Shown: piece after piece, positions 43,801 through 55,027 of the stretch | Layout: each line of letters begins with the position of its first letter | Numbering within the stretch: position 1 is the stretch's first letter | DNA from: Albugo candida | Lineage: Eukaryota; Oomycota; Peronosporomycetes; Albuginales; Albuginaceae | Length of the DNA stretch: 64,000 nt | Reading direction: 5' to 3' | Assembly: GCA_905220665.1 (NCBI GenBank) | Contig: CAJNAR010000003.1 | Coordinates: 422,851 to 486,850 of the forward strand | The notes under the pieces: generated by a model | What the model was told of the DNA's origin: nothing | The model's input: only the letters and a program-made list of their open reading frames with translations | Databases searched by the model: none | Position numbers and translations under genes: made by a program

Positions 43801-44619
43801 CTCAGATGACCTGTCCACGTGGTTTATATCCTGTGGCCGTCGTAGGCGTAAAATAGAAGGGATCAATACTACCTCACGTGATAGCTCATTTTGTAACTCG
43901 GCTGCATTCAATCGGTCCACCACGATGTCATTCACCGAGATGAGCACATCGGCTTTGAGCACACCAGCACGACCAGCAACACCTTTTGGTTCAACATTTT
44001 GCACTACAAGACGACCAAAGATATTTCCGATTTCCCATCCCAAAACACCCTTCTCCGAGATCGAGATCTCATACACACCCGAATCTGTGGTCCCTACGCA
44101 AGGTGCTTCGTAGCAATCGTCATCCTCAGCAGACAGGCGTGCGATCTTATTCAACGGCGAAGTGAGTGGTTTAAGATAGTGAGAAGCAATCGGTAAGAGC
44201 CCAGTTTGTTTGGTATCTTCTTCGATGAGTGGAGAAGGTTTCTGCATCGCATCATTACTTACTGCCATTTCCTCGCAAAGTGTGTTGCCTTCCGTAAAGT
44301 ATAGCTCCACGGCTTCGTGCACGTTATTATTAGTTCTCTTTAGCAAATTCATCAAAGTCTCGACTTGCACATGTCCGCCGAGGATATCTCTCAGCTCATG
44401 CACCTGTTTATGGTTTCGAGCGTCGAGAGCCTCGGGCAAGTCCGAGTATGGATTCCGAATGTTTTGATAGTAATAGTCCAAAGCTTTGTTTGGATCGCCA
44501 TCAGCTCTGACCAGGAACTCAATCAGCTGTTCCCGAGAGACTTTTTTCTTCGCTTTGGACGGATTTCCCATTATCACACTTTGTAAGACTTCAATCACAT
44601 TATCGTCAATTTTGTCCAT
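40804..44619 (-). CDS. UBA-like/PDZ/PP2A-A-type HEAT-repeat fusion protein
   Basis: Two exons (44619-43335 and 43274-40804) joined by a 60-bp intron give 1251 residues in one frame. Order: two CUE/UBA-like helical bundles (REQLIEFLVRADGDPNKALD; VQVETLMNLLKRTNNNVHEA); a first PDZ-like unit (EKGVLGWEIGNIFGRLVVQN, GVAGRAGVLKADVLISVND); a third UBA-like bundle (QSILEVLLMADLNTDVALNN); a second PDZ-like unit formed across the intron (VIPVGPLGLTVENILE, GAAAKAGVKRSSWLVGLNNE). Then ~750 residues of HEAT repeats follow, with DTSWQVRVEAARMLPSL, DPTMEVRKACVEIAYDM and PSWRIRVQSIHCIAAW as in PP2A scaffold/PP4R1 proteins. It is probably a phosphatase scaffold with ubiquitin- and peptide-binding modules. I know no standard gene with this architecture. 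Confidence 0.8.
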
Positions 44620-44826
44620 TTTCCTGGTCGTGCGGAATCTCAACGTCGACTGAGGAAGCCTCTGTAGGAGTAGTAAACGGATCGATCAGAAACTTGCGAC
44701 AAGAATTAAAACACAACAGAATACGTCGATGCGCACGTTGCGTGTGAGGGGTTTCTGCTAAAGAATGCGCTTAGACAACCTCATAAATTAATATAGAGCT
44801 TTTAGTCTATGCGCTGCTTTGATAGG

Positions 44827-46687
44827 TTATAATCGCCGTCGCTTATGGGGACTCTCATCTGTGGAAGCTGTAGGGACGATTTCTACTGTTTCCGGTGGGC
44901 AAGTCTTTTTGCACGTACCAATGATAAAGTGCTCTGCTGTTTCTTCGTCGAATTCGCAATGAGAAACGTGTAATTGGCACTGGAAATCTTGTGAAAAATC
45001 CTCAATCAACACGATCGTGTCATGACGAATACCACTTCCAGGTAAAGCGGACAGAACTTTGTCCAAATGGACAGATAATGATGCTTCAGCACACTCGCCT
45101 TCCTCGTAAATCGTACTTGCGCCAATTGAGATTGTCGGCTCATTCATACCCAATTTGCCTTTTAGCACTCGACTGATGAATTGACGCAAAGTTGTACGTT
45201 CCGTGTCGATCGCTAGGTCGGTCACATGCTGGCTGCATGCAAGGCAGGATGTGTTTGGTGGTGACAGCTTCACTGGATTCAAAAGAACTCCTCTGGAATC
45301 CCACATTTGGTTGCAATAAGTATAATGACATGCTTGACTGATCGGCTCATGACCTTGTAGGATTCTGAATGCTTCCAGAACTTGAAGACCTGCTACGATG
45401 GCATTTGTGGTCGCAATTGCAGGAACGATGTTTCCTGCGATGCCCTTACAGTTGAAAAACGAAACTCGTGGTATATTGAATACCGCTGCTCGAAGATTGG
45501 CTGCAGCTGTGATAAACTCCATAGCTAGTGAATCATCTTTATCAAACTCAAAAATACCCAAGTGTTGGCGAGTCGCTTCTTTGTGGAGCATACGCACGAT
45601 ACAAGACTGGAAATATTCCACACACATGGAAAGGGACCAAATGTCTCGTGGGTCTTGTTCTCCCGAAACGGTGGGTTCTGCCACTTGACCTGAGTTATAC
45701 AATCTATTTCGCTCAGATAAAAGTGCGATGTCAACGATATCCTCAAGTACCAACGGATTTGGAGTTTTCTCAGCTGTTTTGTACAGATTCATCTCAATCT
45801 TCTTTTTGATTTCATGTTCGAACAAACCTCGAAACACACCCCAAGCGTACTGTTCGCAAACTTGTATATCATCAAAATCCATGGAGATAGAACGCGTCAC
45901 AAGTGGCATAAATGTGGATGTTTCATGGCCATTTGGATCTTCCCATAGCATCGAGTCTTCCATTTTACCAAATAAAAGTTTATAACATTCTTTTGCCCAC
46001 ACAATGCAATGAACTATTTTGTCTGGGGTGCTTCGTATCGTACAAATCGGATAGACTTTTGATGTGATTTTGGGTGTGCATTCGTAGCATTCCGTCTCAC
46101 CTTTTCTTATAACCGAAACTTGACCCAAGTATCCTGTTGTACCGCTCTCAATAAGCGGGATATTCGTAGACAAACACAAACGATTCACGTGCTTCCTTGC
46201 ATCGATGTTATCGAGTGCATTGAATACCAAAGAAAACTCTTTGAAAAAAGGGATCCCAAATTCACTTGACTTTACGTTCTTATAATGTGCTTGGATCTTT
46301 GCGTTTGGATTGAATGAATTGACGACTTCTTTCGCTATCATCGCCTTACTTTTTGTCACATGTTTCGATCGGAACAAGAACTGCCGATTGAGGTTTGAGA
46401 CGTCGATAGTGTCCAAATCGATAATGTGTAGGTTTATGAATCCACTAAGCACCAGATTTTTTAGCAGCTCACATCCTATCGAATAGCGCGTAACTCGAAT
46501 TCAATGTGGATCACTCAAGTAACAGGTACTGGCGACAATTTACCGATTCCGCCAGCGCCAACAACGAGAATCTTTGCATTTTGTATTGTATTGTATGTTT
46601 CCTCTCCCTAATACATCACGCATTTCAGTATCTCGTCAGTTCGTTCAATTTAACACGTACCAAAACTTGCTTTAGATGAGCGGTCAT
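44827..46687 (-). CDS. UBA2: SUMO-activating enzyme subunit 2 (UBA2/SAE2)
   Basis: Three exons: 46687-46661 (MTAHLKQVL), 46607-46544 and 46475-44827, giving 579 residues. ILVVGAGGIGCELLKNLVLS, formed across the second intron, is the ATP-binding loop. IDLDTIDVSNLNRQFLFR is the adenylation motif. YPICTIRSTPDKIVHCIVWA holds the catalytic Cys that forms the SUMO thioester. Zinc ligands appear as ECYECTP and SCLACS. The C terminus has the ubiquitin-fold domain and an NLS-like SPHKRRRL. With SAE1 it activates SUMO. The start codon required recognising the short first exon, because there is an in-frame stop before exon 2. Confidence 0.93.
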
Positions 46688-46826
46688 AACGACAGCAGAG
46701 ATACCGGTAGAAACAATATCGCTACAAGTCAAAGTCTAATTATAATTATGAGGACGGAAGACCGCTTCAATCTTAGCCACAAAAGCTGCTTCTTACGACC
46801 AAATGTGATACAGTATAAGGAATATA

Positions 46827-48347
46827 ATGCTCAAACGACCACAACAGCCAAACGCTTGTTTTGATGAAGTAAGAACCGCAAATTCATCGCATATTCTCTT
46901 ACAAAATTATCGCAAAAGAGTACATGTCGGAATCACTAATTTGCAACAGAATTCGATTCATGATACATATATACGCGGCGTCAATCGTGATGCAGACTGG
47001 TCTTTGGGACGTTCCGTCTTAGCAAAAGAGTCCAGAGCGTTTGCATATTCACAACAGCTTCATTGGGAGGGGAATGAGCGAGAAGAATGTGGAATGAACA
47101 AAGAGAATGTTCTGATTACAGGGGCTTTTTCATCGCAGAAAAGGAACTTGTTATGCGCAGATGAAGTATTGCATAAGAGTTGTGAGACTCCGAGAATGGA
47201 AACACCAGAGATCGGAAAAAGTGGTTTGAAAGATTTGGGAGAGCAGCACATGTCGAATGAAATGGGGTATCCCCAGCAGAGAAATGCGGTTGTGAAGCTG
47301 TCTTATTCGACACAAAATAGACAACTGTCCAGACCGGTTGGAAATATCATTGACGCAAACAGCGGAAAAACAAGAGGCTTTCTGGCTTGCAAAGATAAAC
47401 CGTATTGGAAGGAAGTGAATACTCAGATGACAGGTGAACTAGCTCAGATACAAAAGGTATATAGTGGAGCGTCAAAGGAACTTCATGCAGGAGATAAGAT
47501 GAATATCACGGGTCAACTCGATGATTCTGGGAATGGAATAGGCTCACTGACCATGATTGACCGAAATCGAAGCATGGTATTGGCATCTTTACAAAACATT
47601 GCCAAAAGTCCCATTCTGCCTACCCAAACAAGAATCATCAAGGAACAAGAAAAGCTTCTCGCCATTCCACATGAAGAGTCCAAAGTGCTTGACGTCACTA
47701 ATTATGGCTGTTTACAGGAAAACTTGAGTAAGAGAACGGCGAAACACTTCACTTATCCCAAACTTTCCAAAGTGAGTGACACAAATGGTTCAGAGGTTTT
47801 CTCAACCAATAACGATTCACGAACATTGTATTTTCGTGGCAAGAGATCTTCACCTATCAAATTACCCGTCGTCGTACATGACCATATTGATTTTACCCAA
47901 AGCAGAGATATGTGTCCGACTCAGACTACCTGTGACTCGAATCAGTATCAAACCACCAATTCAGAAGTGTATAGTCCGATTTACAAGGCAAACGATGCAC
48001 GAATCCTGTATAGGACTTCAGTATCCACGGCGACGTCAGAGTTTGAGAAGAGGAAGGACAAGATCGATGCACGATATGCTCGTTCTTTTCAGACTTTAGC
48101 ACAACACGACCAAGCACGTATTCAAGAAGAGAAAGCTGCCTTAATCAAGGCCGAAAGAAGGTCACGATATCATGCTTCTTTGAATTATGACTATCTGAAT
48201 GGATGTCACACAAAGGAACAAAAATCAGATCGAAGAAGCCAACAGATGCAGAAGAAACATGGCGGAGATTCATTTCTTCGAATGTGGGCGGGAAGTGCAG
48301 AGTCTCCATTCAACGAAAGCAAGAGTAGCGCTTGTGCAAAAGACTAG
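46827..48347 (+). CDS. Hypothetical disordered protein, 506 residues
   Basis: Long single-exon frame starting MLKRPQQPNACFDEV. Composition is rich in Ser, Asn, Lys and Gln with few hydrophobic runs. A short, likely helical, charged stretch near residues 410-450 (FEKRKDKIDARYARSFQTLA, EEKAALIKAERRSRYHASLN) resembles the tails of cytoskeleton-linked proteins but matches no family I know. An uninterrupted 1.5-kb frame in a minor-intron genome is good evidence that it is coding. It is divergently placed from UBA2 with ~140 bp between starts. Confidence 0.65.
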   Translation: MLKRPQQPNACFDEVRTANSSHILLQNYRKRVHVGITNLQQNSIHDTYIRGVNRDADWSLGRSVLAKESRAFAYSQQLHWEGNEREECGMNKENVLITGAFSSQKRNLLCADEVLHKSCETPRMETPEIGKSGLKDLGEQHMSNEMGYPQQRNAVVKLSYSTQNRQLSRPVGNIIDANSGKTRGFLACKDKPYWKEVNTQMTGELAQIQKVYSGASKELHAGDKMNITGQLDDSGNGIGSLTMIDRNRSMVLASLQNIAKSPILPTQTRIIKEQEKLLAIPHEESKVLDVTNYGCLQENLSKRTAKHFTYPKLSKVSDTNGSEVFSTNNDSRTLYFRGKRSSPIKLPVVVHDHIDFTQSRDMCPTQTTCDSNQYQTTNSEVYSPIYKANDARILYRTSVSTATSEFEKRKDKIDARYARSFQTLAQHDQARIQEEKAALIKAERRSRYHASLNYDYLNGCHTKEQKSDRRSQQMQKKHGGDSFLRMWAGSAESPFNESKSSACAKD

Positions 48348-48513
48348 ACACTCTTTTGCTTGGCATAGAGTAAGGTCTCTGCTGAGCTCTGCAGAAACGT
48401 TAGGCTTGTCCATTGGAGGAAGCTGGTATCGCATATTTGGACGAGCATTGATAGTACATAAGTTCAGTATGCGCGTGCTCCATGAATACATGTAGTCGAT
48501 GCAAAATGGGCGA

Positions 48514-49357
48514 TTACTTTATGATATAAAGCACGAAGAAAAGCACAAATGCGATTAGAATCGCGGCAAAGCGGATGTAAAGAGTACACGATGAGACATC
48601 ATGATCAAGAGGATGAAGAACATCGCTGCGCCACATAACCACCATTATGCTCACTAAAGTCAAAATTCCGATAGTGAGACCTGAAAGTGCCAGCATCAGC
48701 TACGGAAATGATCCGTGTGGGAATATTTGCACATAATTCAAAAATGGTTCACGTACACATCTGAAAGACTTTTGTTTACGATTTTTATCAGAAGGCTCGT
48801 TCCTTGTACTCGGAATGAATGCTTCATGGCTGGATCTATACTTGATAGCGTTCATCTCCTTCACGACGGCTACAAAGATCAAAGTTGAGAGGAAGTCAGC
48901 GATGAAAGGAGCACATATACAGCGAATTTGGAGTAAGAGATTGAATAAAAAGATATTTTAACAGAACAAATAGAAGTCGATGGGTCTGATAAATGAATTT
49001 TCTGGTCAAGATGGCGACATATGTCTGCTTTGCGCTGTAATGTAGACTACCCGCGTCCCATAAGTGGATCGCATGAACCCACGATACACCAATTGACATA
49101 CCAAGCAGCAGCATAATCACACATTGATGCCACTGCTCTAGCCGAGATCCATTCATACTTTCATTAAAGTTGGCAGCTTTGGAAGATTGAGTCGCACTAA
49201 TGTTGGCTGGCTCCCCCGTGCGCTGCCACACGTACTGAATCTCAGCTGTCGTAGAATACTTGTTTCTTTGTCTAGAGTCATTGCGGGCGAGATATAGACG
49301 CTGTAAAAAGCACTCTATTTGCTGTTTCGACCAGGACTTGTGTATCACGGTGCTCAT
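48514..49357 (-). CDS. Multi-spanning membrane protein of unknown function
   Basis: Three blocks on the minus strand belong together. 49357-~48940 starts MSTVIHKSWSKQQIECFLQR and has spans such as CVIMLLLGMSIGVSWVHAI. ~48920-48765 reads APFIADFLSTLIFVAVVKEM and ends in a basic loop. 48700-48514 reads LTIGILTLVSIMVVMW and IRFAAILIAFVLFFVLYII. The second intron (about 48700-48765) looks normal. Between blocks one and two the frame changes near 48940 without an obvious AG acceptor, so either an intron with unusual borders or a frameshift is present. No family recognised. Confidence 0.5.
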
Positions 49358-49651
49358 TGCGAAAAGATGAGTCCGCAATGCAATGACCGCACGGAGCGAC
49401 CGTTTATGGTCTCACACGCCATCAGGATGTAAAAAACCCCAAATATCTAATTCTTATGGATTGCCACATCCATCAGATTCACTCATCAGCTGCAAAGCCA
49501 CTGCATTGGAGTGATGGTTATTTGTTATTGACATAGTCTAGTTTTCGCTCAAAGGTTTTTATTCCCACACAAAAACTTTCCTTCCTATTGGATCCTCCAG
49601 CACATACAATGAGATTCTACTACTCGATTCGGAGACTAAAAAAAGGATCGC

Positions 49652-52588
49652 TCATACCGTTCCATATTCTGAGCTGCTCAGATAGCAGACTCTGTGTGCG
49701 TTGGCTTCATTCAGTTCCTCTAGGGTCATAGGAAGCGAAGAAGAATCTTGTAGATTCCCACCACCACTTTCGTTGACTGGTAGCATAGAAACCGGTGTAG
49801 ATACACCGCTTATGCCATATTTGCGCAAGGCTGGTTCTCGATACAAGTCGCTTTCGCATTGACGATTTGTGGAATGAGTTTGATCAGGATGGCTGCTGAG
49901 ACAATTCCAAGGATGAGAAAGCAAAAGCGTTGATTCGTGAGCGTGACTAAAGTTATTGGTTGTCCTCGCCTTGCTTGTAATCGTCGATGCGTTTAATGCG
50001 CCCTCCTGTATACGACGGTCCTCGCTCTCGTGAGCAGAATATTTTTGAGTTCTTCCGTATGATCGCTCTTTGTCTTGTATGTACCAAAACAATGCCACAA
50101 TGTAGGTTGTCATCAATAGTATTAAAATACAGGCACTCTGCATTCTGGTAGCACGAACAAGAAAGAATCCTGCCATTGCAGCCTGATAGATGAGCAGTGA
50201 CCATGTCGTTGCATGCATGGATGTTCTGGCGATGCTTCCTCGTCCTTTGATGCGTGGACGCACGTAGAGAAGTTGATACTTGTCAGAGGCGTGTTGAATC
50301 ATGATATAGAGAACACCGACAGGCACAACCAGTGGCACTACTGTGCTAAAGGTCAATATGATTGTCAGCATACTGATTTGAACAGCCGATTGCGTTCCAA
50401 TGTAGAATGGAGAAGCTTCAACGGCGGTACAGTGCTCTTGAATTGTCAAAGCTCGGGGGTTTTCCCACGCAAATCGAACGTACTCGCCAATTCGGAGTAA
50501 ATTTACACTTGTGCCGATGAAACACCGTTGTAAGATATAACTTACGTAGAATATCCCTGAATTGCGCAAAAATAACATCCCCAACATATCCAGAAGCTGA
50601 TCAGCTGAGTCGCGAAGATATAGCAATGCTGCATCAATGGAAACGAACGCGAGGCTGGGTACAAATAGGGTATTGAAAATCAAATATATCACAGACAGAC
50701 GTAAAACTGTCCGCTCTTTGTCTGACTCCGTCGCAATCGGCTGAATCCGACCTGCAAATTGTAAAATATTCAGTAGCACTGAGTTGATCATGATAAGAAT
50801 CAAAGTTGGAAAGAAGGAAATCATCAATTTTGCAGCATGATAAGAGACGTAGCGATCCACCAAATCACTCAATTTATCAAATACTTCAGAGACAAAATCC
50901 ACTTTGGAATGTGCTGCTGCTGGTGCGGTGCCTGATATTGTCGATGTCACTGCGACAGGTGATGTGAATAGAAACAGGATAAGCAAAATACATACATTCA
51001 CAGCAGTGAATACAATTGTTCGTTTTGCAAAAGGATACGAAACACTTTGCCAATCAATATCATCAGGCTCAGGTGCCGCTTGCAAACTCCATCGAGTCAG
51101 ACCTAACTCACGAGCATACCGATTCAAACGATGAAGTAAATGATCCGGAAATCTTGACAAAATTGATGCGATGGAGCTGTGCCGAACTCGACGTACGAAA
51201 CGAGCACGGTGTCGAGGACTTCGGAAAATTAGGAACGCTCGACCAGCCCCTCTATTCTCACCAACAATGTGTTGAAGACAATCCTGCTCAGCAGCACGGA
51301 GCATGCTGATCTTATTTTCCAAACTGCGTTCATTTTCTTGGAATTTCCTGATTGCCAGTCGACGCTTTTTTTTTGAATTTCTGTTGGACGAGCATAAGAT
51401 TTGACGTAATGCTGGCATGCAAAAAAATCCAGACAATTTAGGCAAAATCAAAGTTCCTGGCAAAAGATAGAGTGACCACGATAGTGGACGTCCATCAATA
51501 TAGTGCTGGTGAAGAGCACGTTGCCTTTCAAGTTCTTTCTCTGTTGCCTGCAATTTCCGTTGGATATCATGAAACTCGGACAAGTTGTATACGATTGCAA
51601 CATCCTCGAAATACTTTGGAAATACTTGCTGCAATAGATACAGCATTCGTTTTTCTCTCAAATGCCGGGGAATACCATGATCCACAAACAAAGAACGCGA
51701 GCTAAGTGCAGATGGTAGCATTCCGACCAAATGCTGACGATTACTTCCATTCTTTCCTCTACTTTCATCAACTGTAGCGTCCAATTGACTGCATTCGGTT
51801 GGAGCTTTAGATGTGGACATCGACGCCATGTTCGTTGTTATCATGTCTGTTGCTGCAGACAGTTCCGGATTGTATGCTGTATTGGACGATGGAACGTGAC
51901 ATAATTGACTGAGGTTACGACAAAAGACGAAAAAAGCGAAGGTGAACAAGTAACAACAAATTACAGGAATCCATAGGTACACAGAGCCGTTTGGGATAGA
52001 CCGAATTGTCGTATGGCCAAATGTCCAATCTGTGTAGCTCGAGAGGGATGCATCAACGGTAGAATTGTGTGTGGAATCGTGGGAGTCATCAACGACACGT
52101 TTACGTCCCACATACATGTATAGTGGAAAGAGAACTAACATCGCGAAGAAGCTCAAAAAAATCAGAAACTTGGACATGTAGACTTGACATAGGAGATAAA
52201 ACGATGCTTCAGGTCCAAGTTGGAGCTCAATTTGAGTCGGATGATTTCCATTTTGTACGAGCGGAGATTTCCAAAGTAAATTGTACCAATCATGCAAAGT
52301 GAATACAAAAGAGTGTGGACTTCTATTCAGTGACTGAATTCCTTCTTTTTCTTCACCCTTGCCACTTTGTGGGAGTGCCTGGAATTGGAATAAGCTCACC
52401 CTCGTACTGTTGGCGTAATATTGGAATACTAGAAAGCTCATGACGAACACCACGATGTTGATTACAAGGATATAGCCCAGACCATGCCAACCCATGGCAG
52501 CGTTTCTTACCATGTCGTCGTGATAATTTACACGCCAAATGCTTGCATGGTGTGAAGAAGAGGAACTATCGTTCGCTCCGTAAGACAT
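49652..52588 (-). CDS. CSC1/OSCA/TMEM63-type calcium-permeable channel
   Basis: Single exon, 978 residues. The first span is near residue 40 (GYILVINIVVFVMSFLVF), with further N-terminal spans near 140 and 210. A long cytoplasmic region includes GAGRAFLIFRSPRHRARFVRR. The conserved seven-span core follows: VTSTISG, FFPTLILIMINSVLLN, LFLRNSGIFYVSYILQRCF, PFYIGTQSAVQISMLTIILT and VVPLVVPVGVLYIMIQHASD, YQLLYV. Members are osmo- or mechanosensitive cation channels of plasma membrane or lysosome. The C-terminal tail is Ser-rich. It is the last gene of the dense core block. Confidence 0.88.
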   Translation of the reverse strand: MSYGANDSSSSSHHASIWRVNYHDDMVRNAAMGWHGLGYILVINIVVFVMSFLVFQYYANSTRVSLFQFQALPQSGKGEEKEGIQSLNRSPHSFVFTLHDWYNLLWKSPLVQNGNHPTQIELQLGPEASFYLLCQVYMSKFLIFLSFFAMLVLFPLYMYVGRKRVVDDSHDSTHNSTVDASLSSYTDWTFGHTTIRSIPNGSVYLWIPVICCYLFTFAFFVFCRNLSQLCHVPSSNTAYNPELSAATDMITTNMASMSTSKAPTECSQLDATVDESRGKNGSNRQHLVGMLPSALSSRSLFVDHGIPRHLREKRMLYLLQQVFPKYFEDVAIVYNLSEFHDIQRKLQATEKELERQRALHQHYIDGRPLSWSLYLLPGTLILPKLSGFFCMPALRQILCSSNRNSKKKRRLAIRKFQENERSLENKISMLRAAEQDCLQHIVGENRGAGRAFLIFRSPRHRARFVRRVRHSSIASILSRFPDHLLHRLNRYARELGLTRWSLQAAPEPDDIDWQSVSYPFAKRTIVFTAVNVCILLILFLFTSPVAVTSTISGTAPAAAHSKVDFVSEVFDKLSDLVDRYVSYHAAKLMISFFPTLILIMINSVLLNILQFAGRIQPIATESDKERTVLRLSVIYLIFNTLFVPSLAFVSIDAALLYLRDSADQLLDMLGMLFLRNSGIFYVSYILQRCFIGTSVNLLRIGEYVRFAWENPRALTIQEHCTAVEASPFYIGTQSAVQISMLTIILTFSTVVPLVVPVGVLYIMIQHASDKYQLLYVRPRIKGRGSIARTSMHATTWSLLIYQAAMAGFFLVRATRMQSACILILLMTTYIVALFWYIQDKERSYGRTQKYSAHESEDRRIQEGALNASTITSKARTTNNFSHAHESTLLLSHPWNCLSSHPDQTHSTNRQCESDLYREPALRKYGISGVSTPVSMLPVNESGGGNLQDSSSLPMTLEELNEANAHRVCYLSSSEYGTV

Positions 52589-54902
52589 ACCAAACGGAGC
52601 AGCAAATTATGATTAACCGCTCGTTGCTACGAAAGAAAAATGGAATTTAATGACCAAATAAATGTACGGTACTGATATAAAGGTTTTTCACAATCAATCA
52701 GGAAATTTACATCGATTTCAATGCGTTGCAAAAGAGTTCTCCTCCGCCCGAAAACAATCGATGGGTATGAAGTTTATATGGAAAACGAGTTTTTTCTGGC
52801 TCTACCCCATATCTATGGAATGTTGAACATTAACATACTTGACATATTACCTGTGAATTTTGCTGTCTATAAGCAAACTGATGCAAGATATCGACGCTGT
52901 AGCTGCCAAACCTATGCTTTTCACACTTTGAATAGAACAAGATAGAGCAGAGGATCGGATTTCAGTAAATCGACTTTGAATCATACTTTAGAAGCAAAAA
53001 GATACCGCCTGCGATTATCGTCTAAACTACATTTTGGAAAACTTCAGTCAAGTTTCCCTGGTTCGCTTAAGGAACCTCAAACTCAAGACATCACAGTGAA
53101 AGGAATTAGCCAGGATAAGAAGCTGAAATGGGGAGCGATAGCTTTTGTGATATTAAGAATTGAGGCAGGCTCGCAGATAAAGAAGAATAGCTACGGATGT
53201 GTCGTGACGAATACATTCGTTTATTCTGTCAGACTTAGTGCCTGAAAATGTCGGCATTTTTCGTTTCTATCTCAATAATGCTCACCTTACTAGACTATTA
53301 GCGAAGCATGAAAGTCAATTTGCACCAAACAATTACCACAACTTTCCTTGTGGGCTTCCCTGTCCGACACCTGAGCCCTGCGATGAACTCGTTGGTCCAT
53401 CCAATCTCTATCGCAAGCCGATGTCTGTTGGTGCTTCATACACCAGCGTCTCATAAAAAAGTAAAATCTCAGTAACAATTTCCGTTGGAGCGAATATTTC
53501 TCAGCATGACGAGAATTGTCGTTAAGGTTAGGAAGATCTCGGCACGGCTACGATCTGGTATCGGATCATAGAGAAGACGGTATAGTTCACGAGTCGATTA
53601 TTACGGGAAATGAAGTTGCAAAGTTCTCCGACCGACAGTAAATCTACCAGATATTTGGCACAGAATGTAAAAGTCTTGACCAAAACTCGTCATCTCGACC
53701 ATTATCAAGCACAGGAAAAGTTTACTTGAGCCATCGCGGAAATTTTGACCCGCTGATCAGTCTTCTTGCCCGTCGGACGGCAGATTACTTGTAATCTACT
53801 CAACTTTGAATGATCTCTGTATTAATTACTCTATTTCCCTTGTTAACTTTCCATTGATTGTCTAGGAGATGAGTCTAGACCAGCAAAATTCCCATGTAGG
53901 TTCCTTTAAGCACACCAGGGTTTGGTACCCAAGCTACTCACCACTAGTTCTGTATTGGTAAAATTGACTTATCAAGAGCTGGATTAAAAGCTGATATCTG
54001 CTGGCCATGACGTCACATAGCTCGTATAATTGCTGAGCTTATGTGCACTCACTTCCTCGTTCAAACTTGTATGTGGCTGTTTTTATTATCGGATCATTTT
54101 CTAGCAGTGCTTCAAATGGTGTCATAGCCTTCCTCCAAATATGAATGGATGCTTTCTTTATCCTCAGAACAGAGATGCCTAACGATAGAGGTACTCGCAA
54201 ATTCCTGGCTATTACGTGCAGAGCACTCTACATACTTATTCATATACGAATGCGACGCAATCCATTACTAAATGCTAAGGTCTAACGTGCCGCGTTCTGT
54301 TTGGGGCTTGTATCATACTTCTTTATGTGATCACGTCTACTACACCGAAATGAAAGGTCGTACATGACGCTAGCTCCCACACTATCAATTCGAGTGCCTA
54401 CAGTCATTGCAACATATTCTTGAATTTCTTATTCCATGCATCAAGTCGCTTTCCTATTCATAAAGTACTGATATTTTCACCTCAAAACAATCGATTCGAT
54501 GCTTAGTGAGGGCTACAGCTGGATAGTGCCTGCTCCAGAGATCTCGTTTTTGTGTTGTAAGCGAAAAAAATCAACCGTATGAAAAATTCAAAGTCTAAGT
54601 CAGAAAACATCTTTTTAATACAATTGTGTGAAGAATTGAAATTCTAACTCACAAAACTTCTCGCGAATATAACAAGCTGGGCGTGAACAGAGATAGCTCA
54701 TGTTCTGATGCAGGGATGGATTTGCTCCTGCAACTCGCACTTAGATACTGAGTCTTCTTTATTGGTGTTCCCTGTATTCGCGAAACTGCATCAAGCTACA
54801 TCAAACACCTTCCTATAGATTCGCAAATATTGATAAGGCCAATTTATCCATGTCATTAAGAAATAGCGATCTTTCTTTACAGAAAGACAAATTAAGTTTG
54901 TT
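52589..54902. other. Gene-poor stretch between core block and inverted arm B
   Basis: A few frames of 60-90 codons occur up to 53480 (for example 52976-53245 plus), none recognised. From 53.5 to 54.9 kb there is essentially no open frame of note. No tRNA or repeat relation to the rest of the window was noticed. Confidence 0.5.
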
Positions 54903-55027
54903 GCAGGTACATTTCTGTCTATTGCTGGCTTAGCGAAACAAAGAGTACGAGTGTAGCACAGAAGGAGCAAGAGTATCAGAATTATTTGCTATCGACACTT
55001 AGAATCAGGTAATATTTTCCGGGCGTC

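Noticed and set aside
40804..44643. Two separate genes, one PDZ/UBA and one HEAT-repeat
   Set aside because: A 60-bp intron with GT-AG borders at 43275-43334 restores a single frame and completes a PDZ-like domain.
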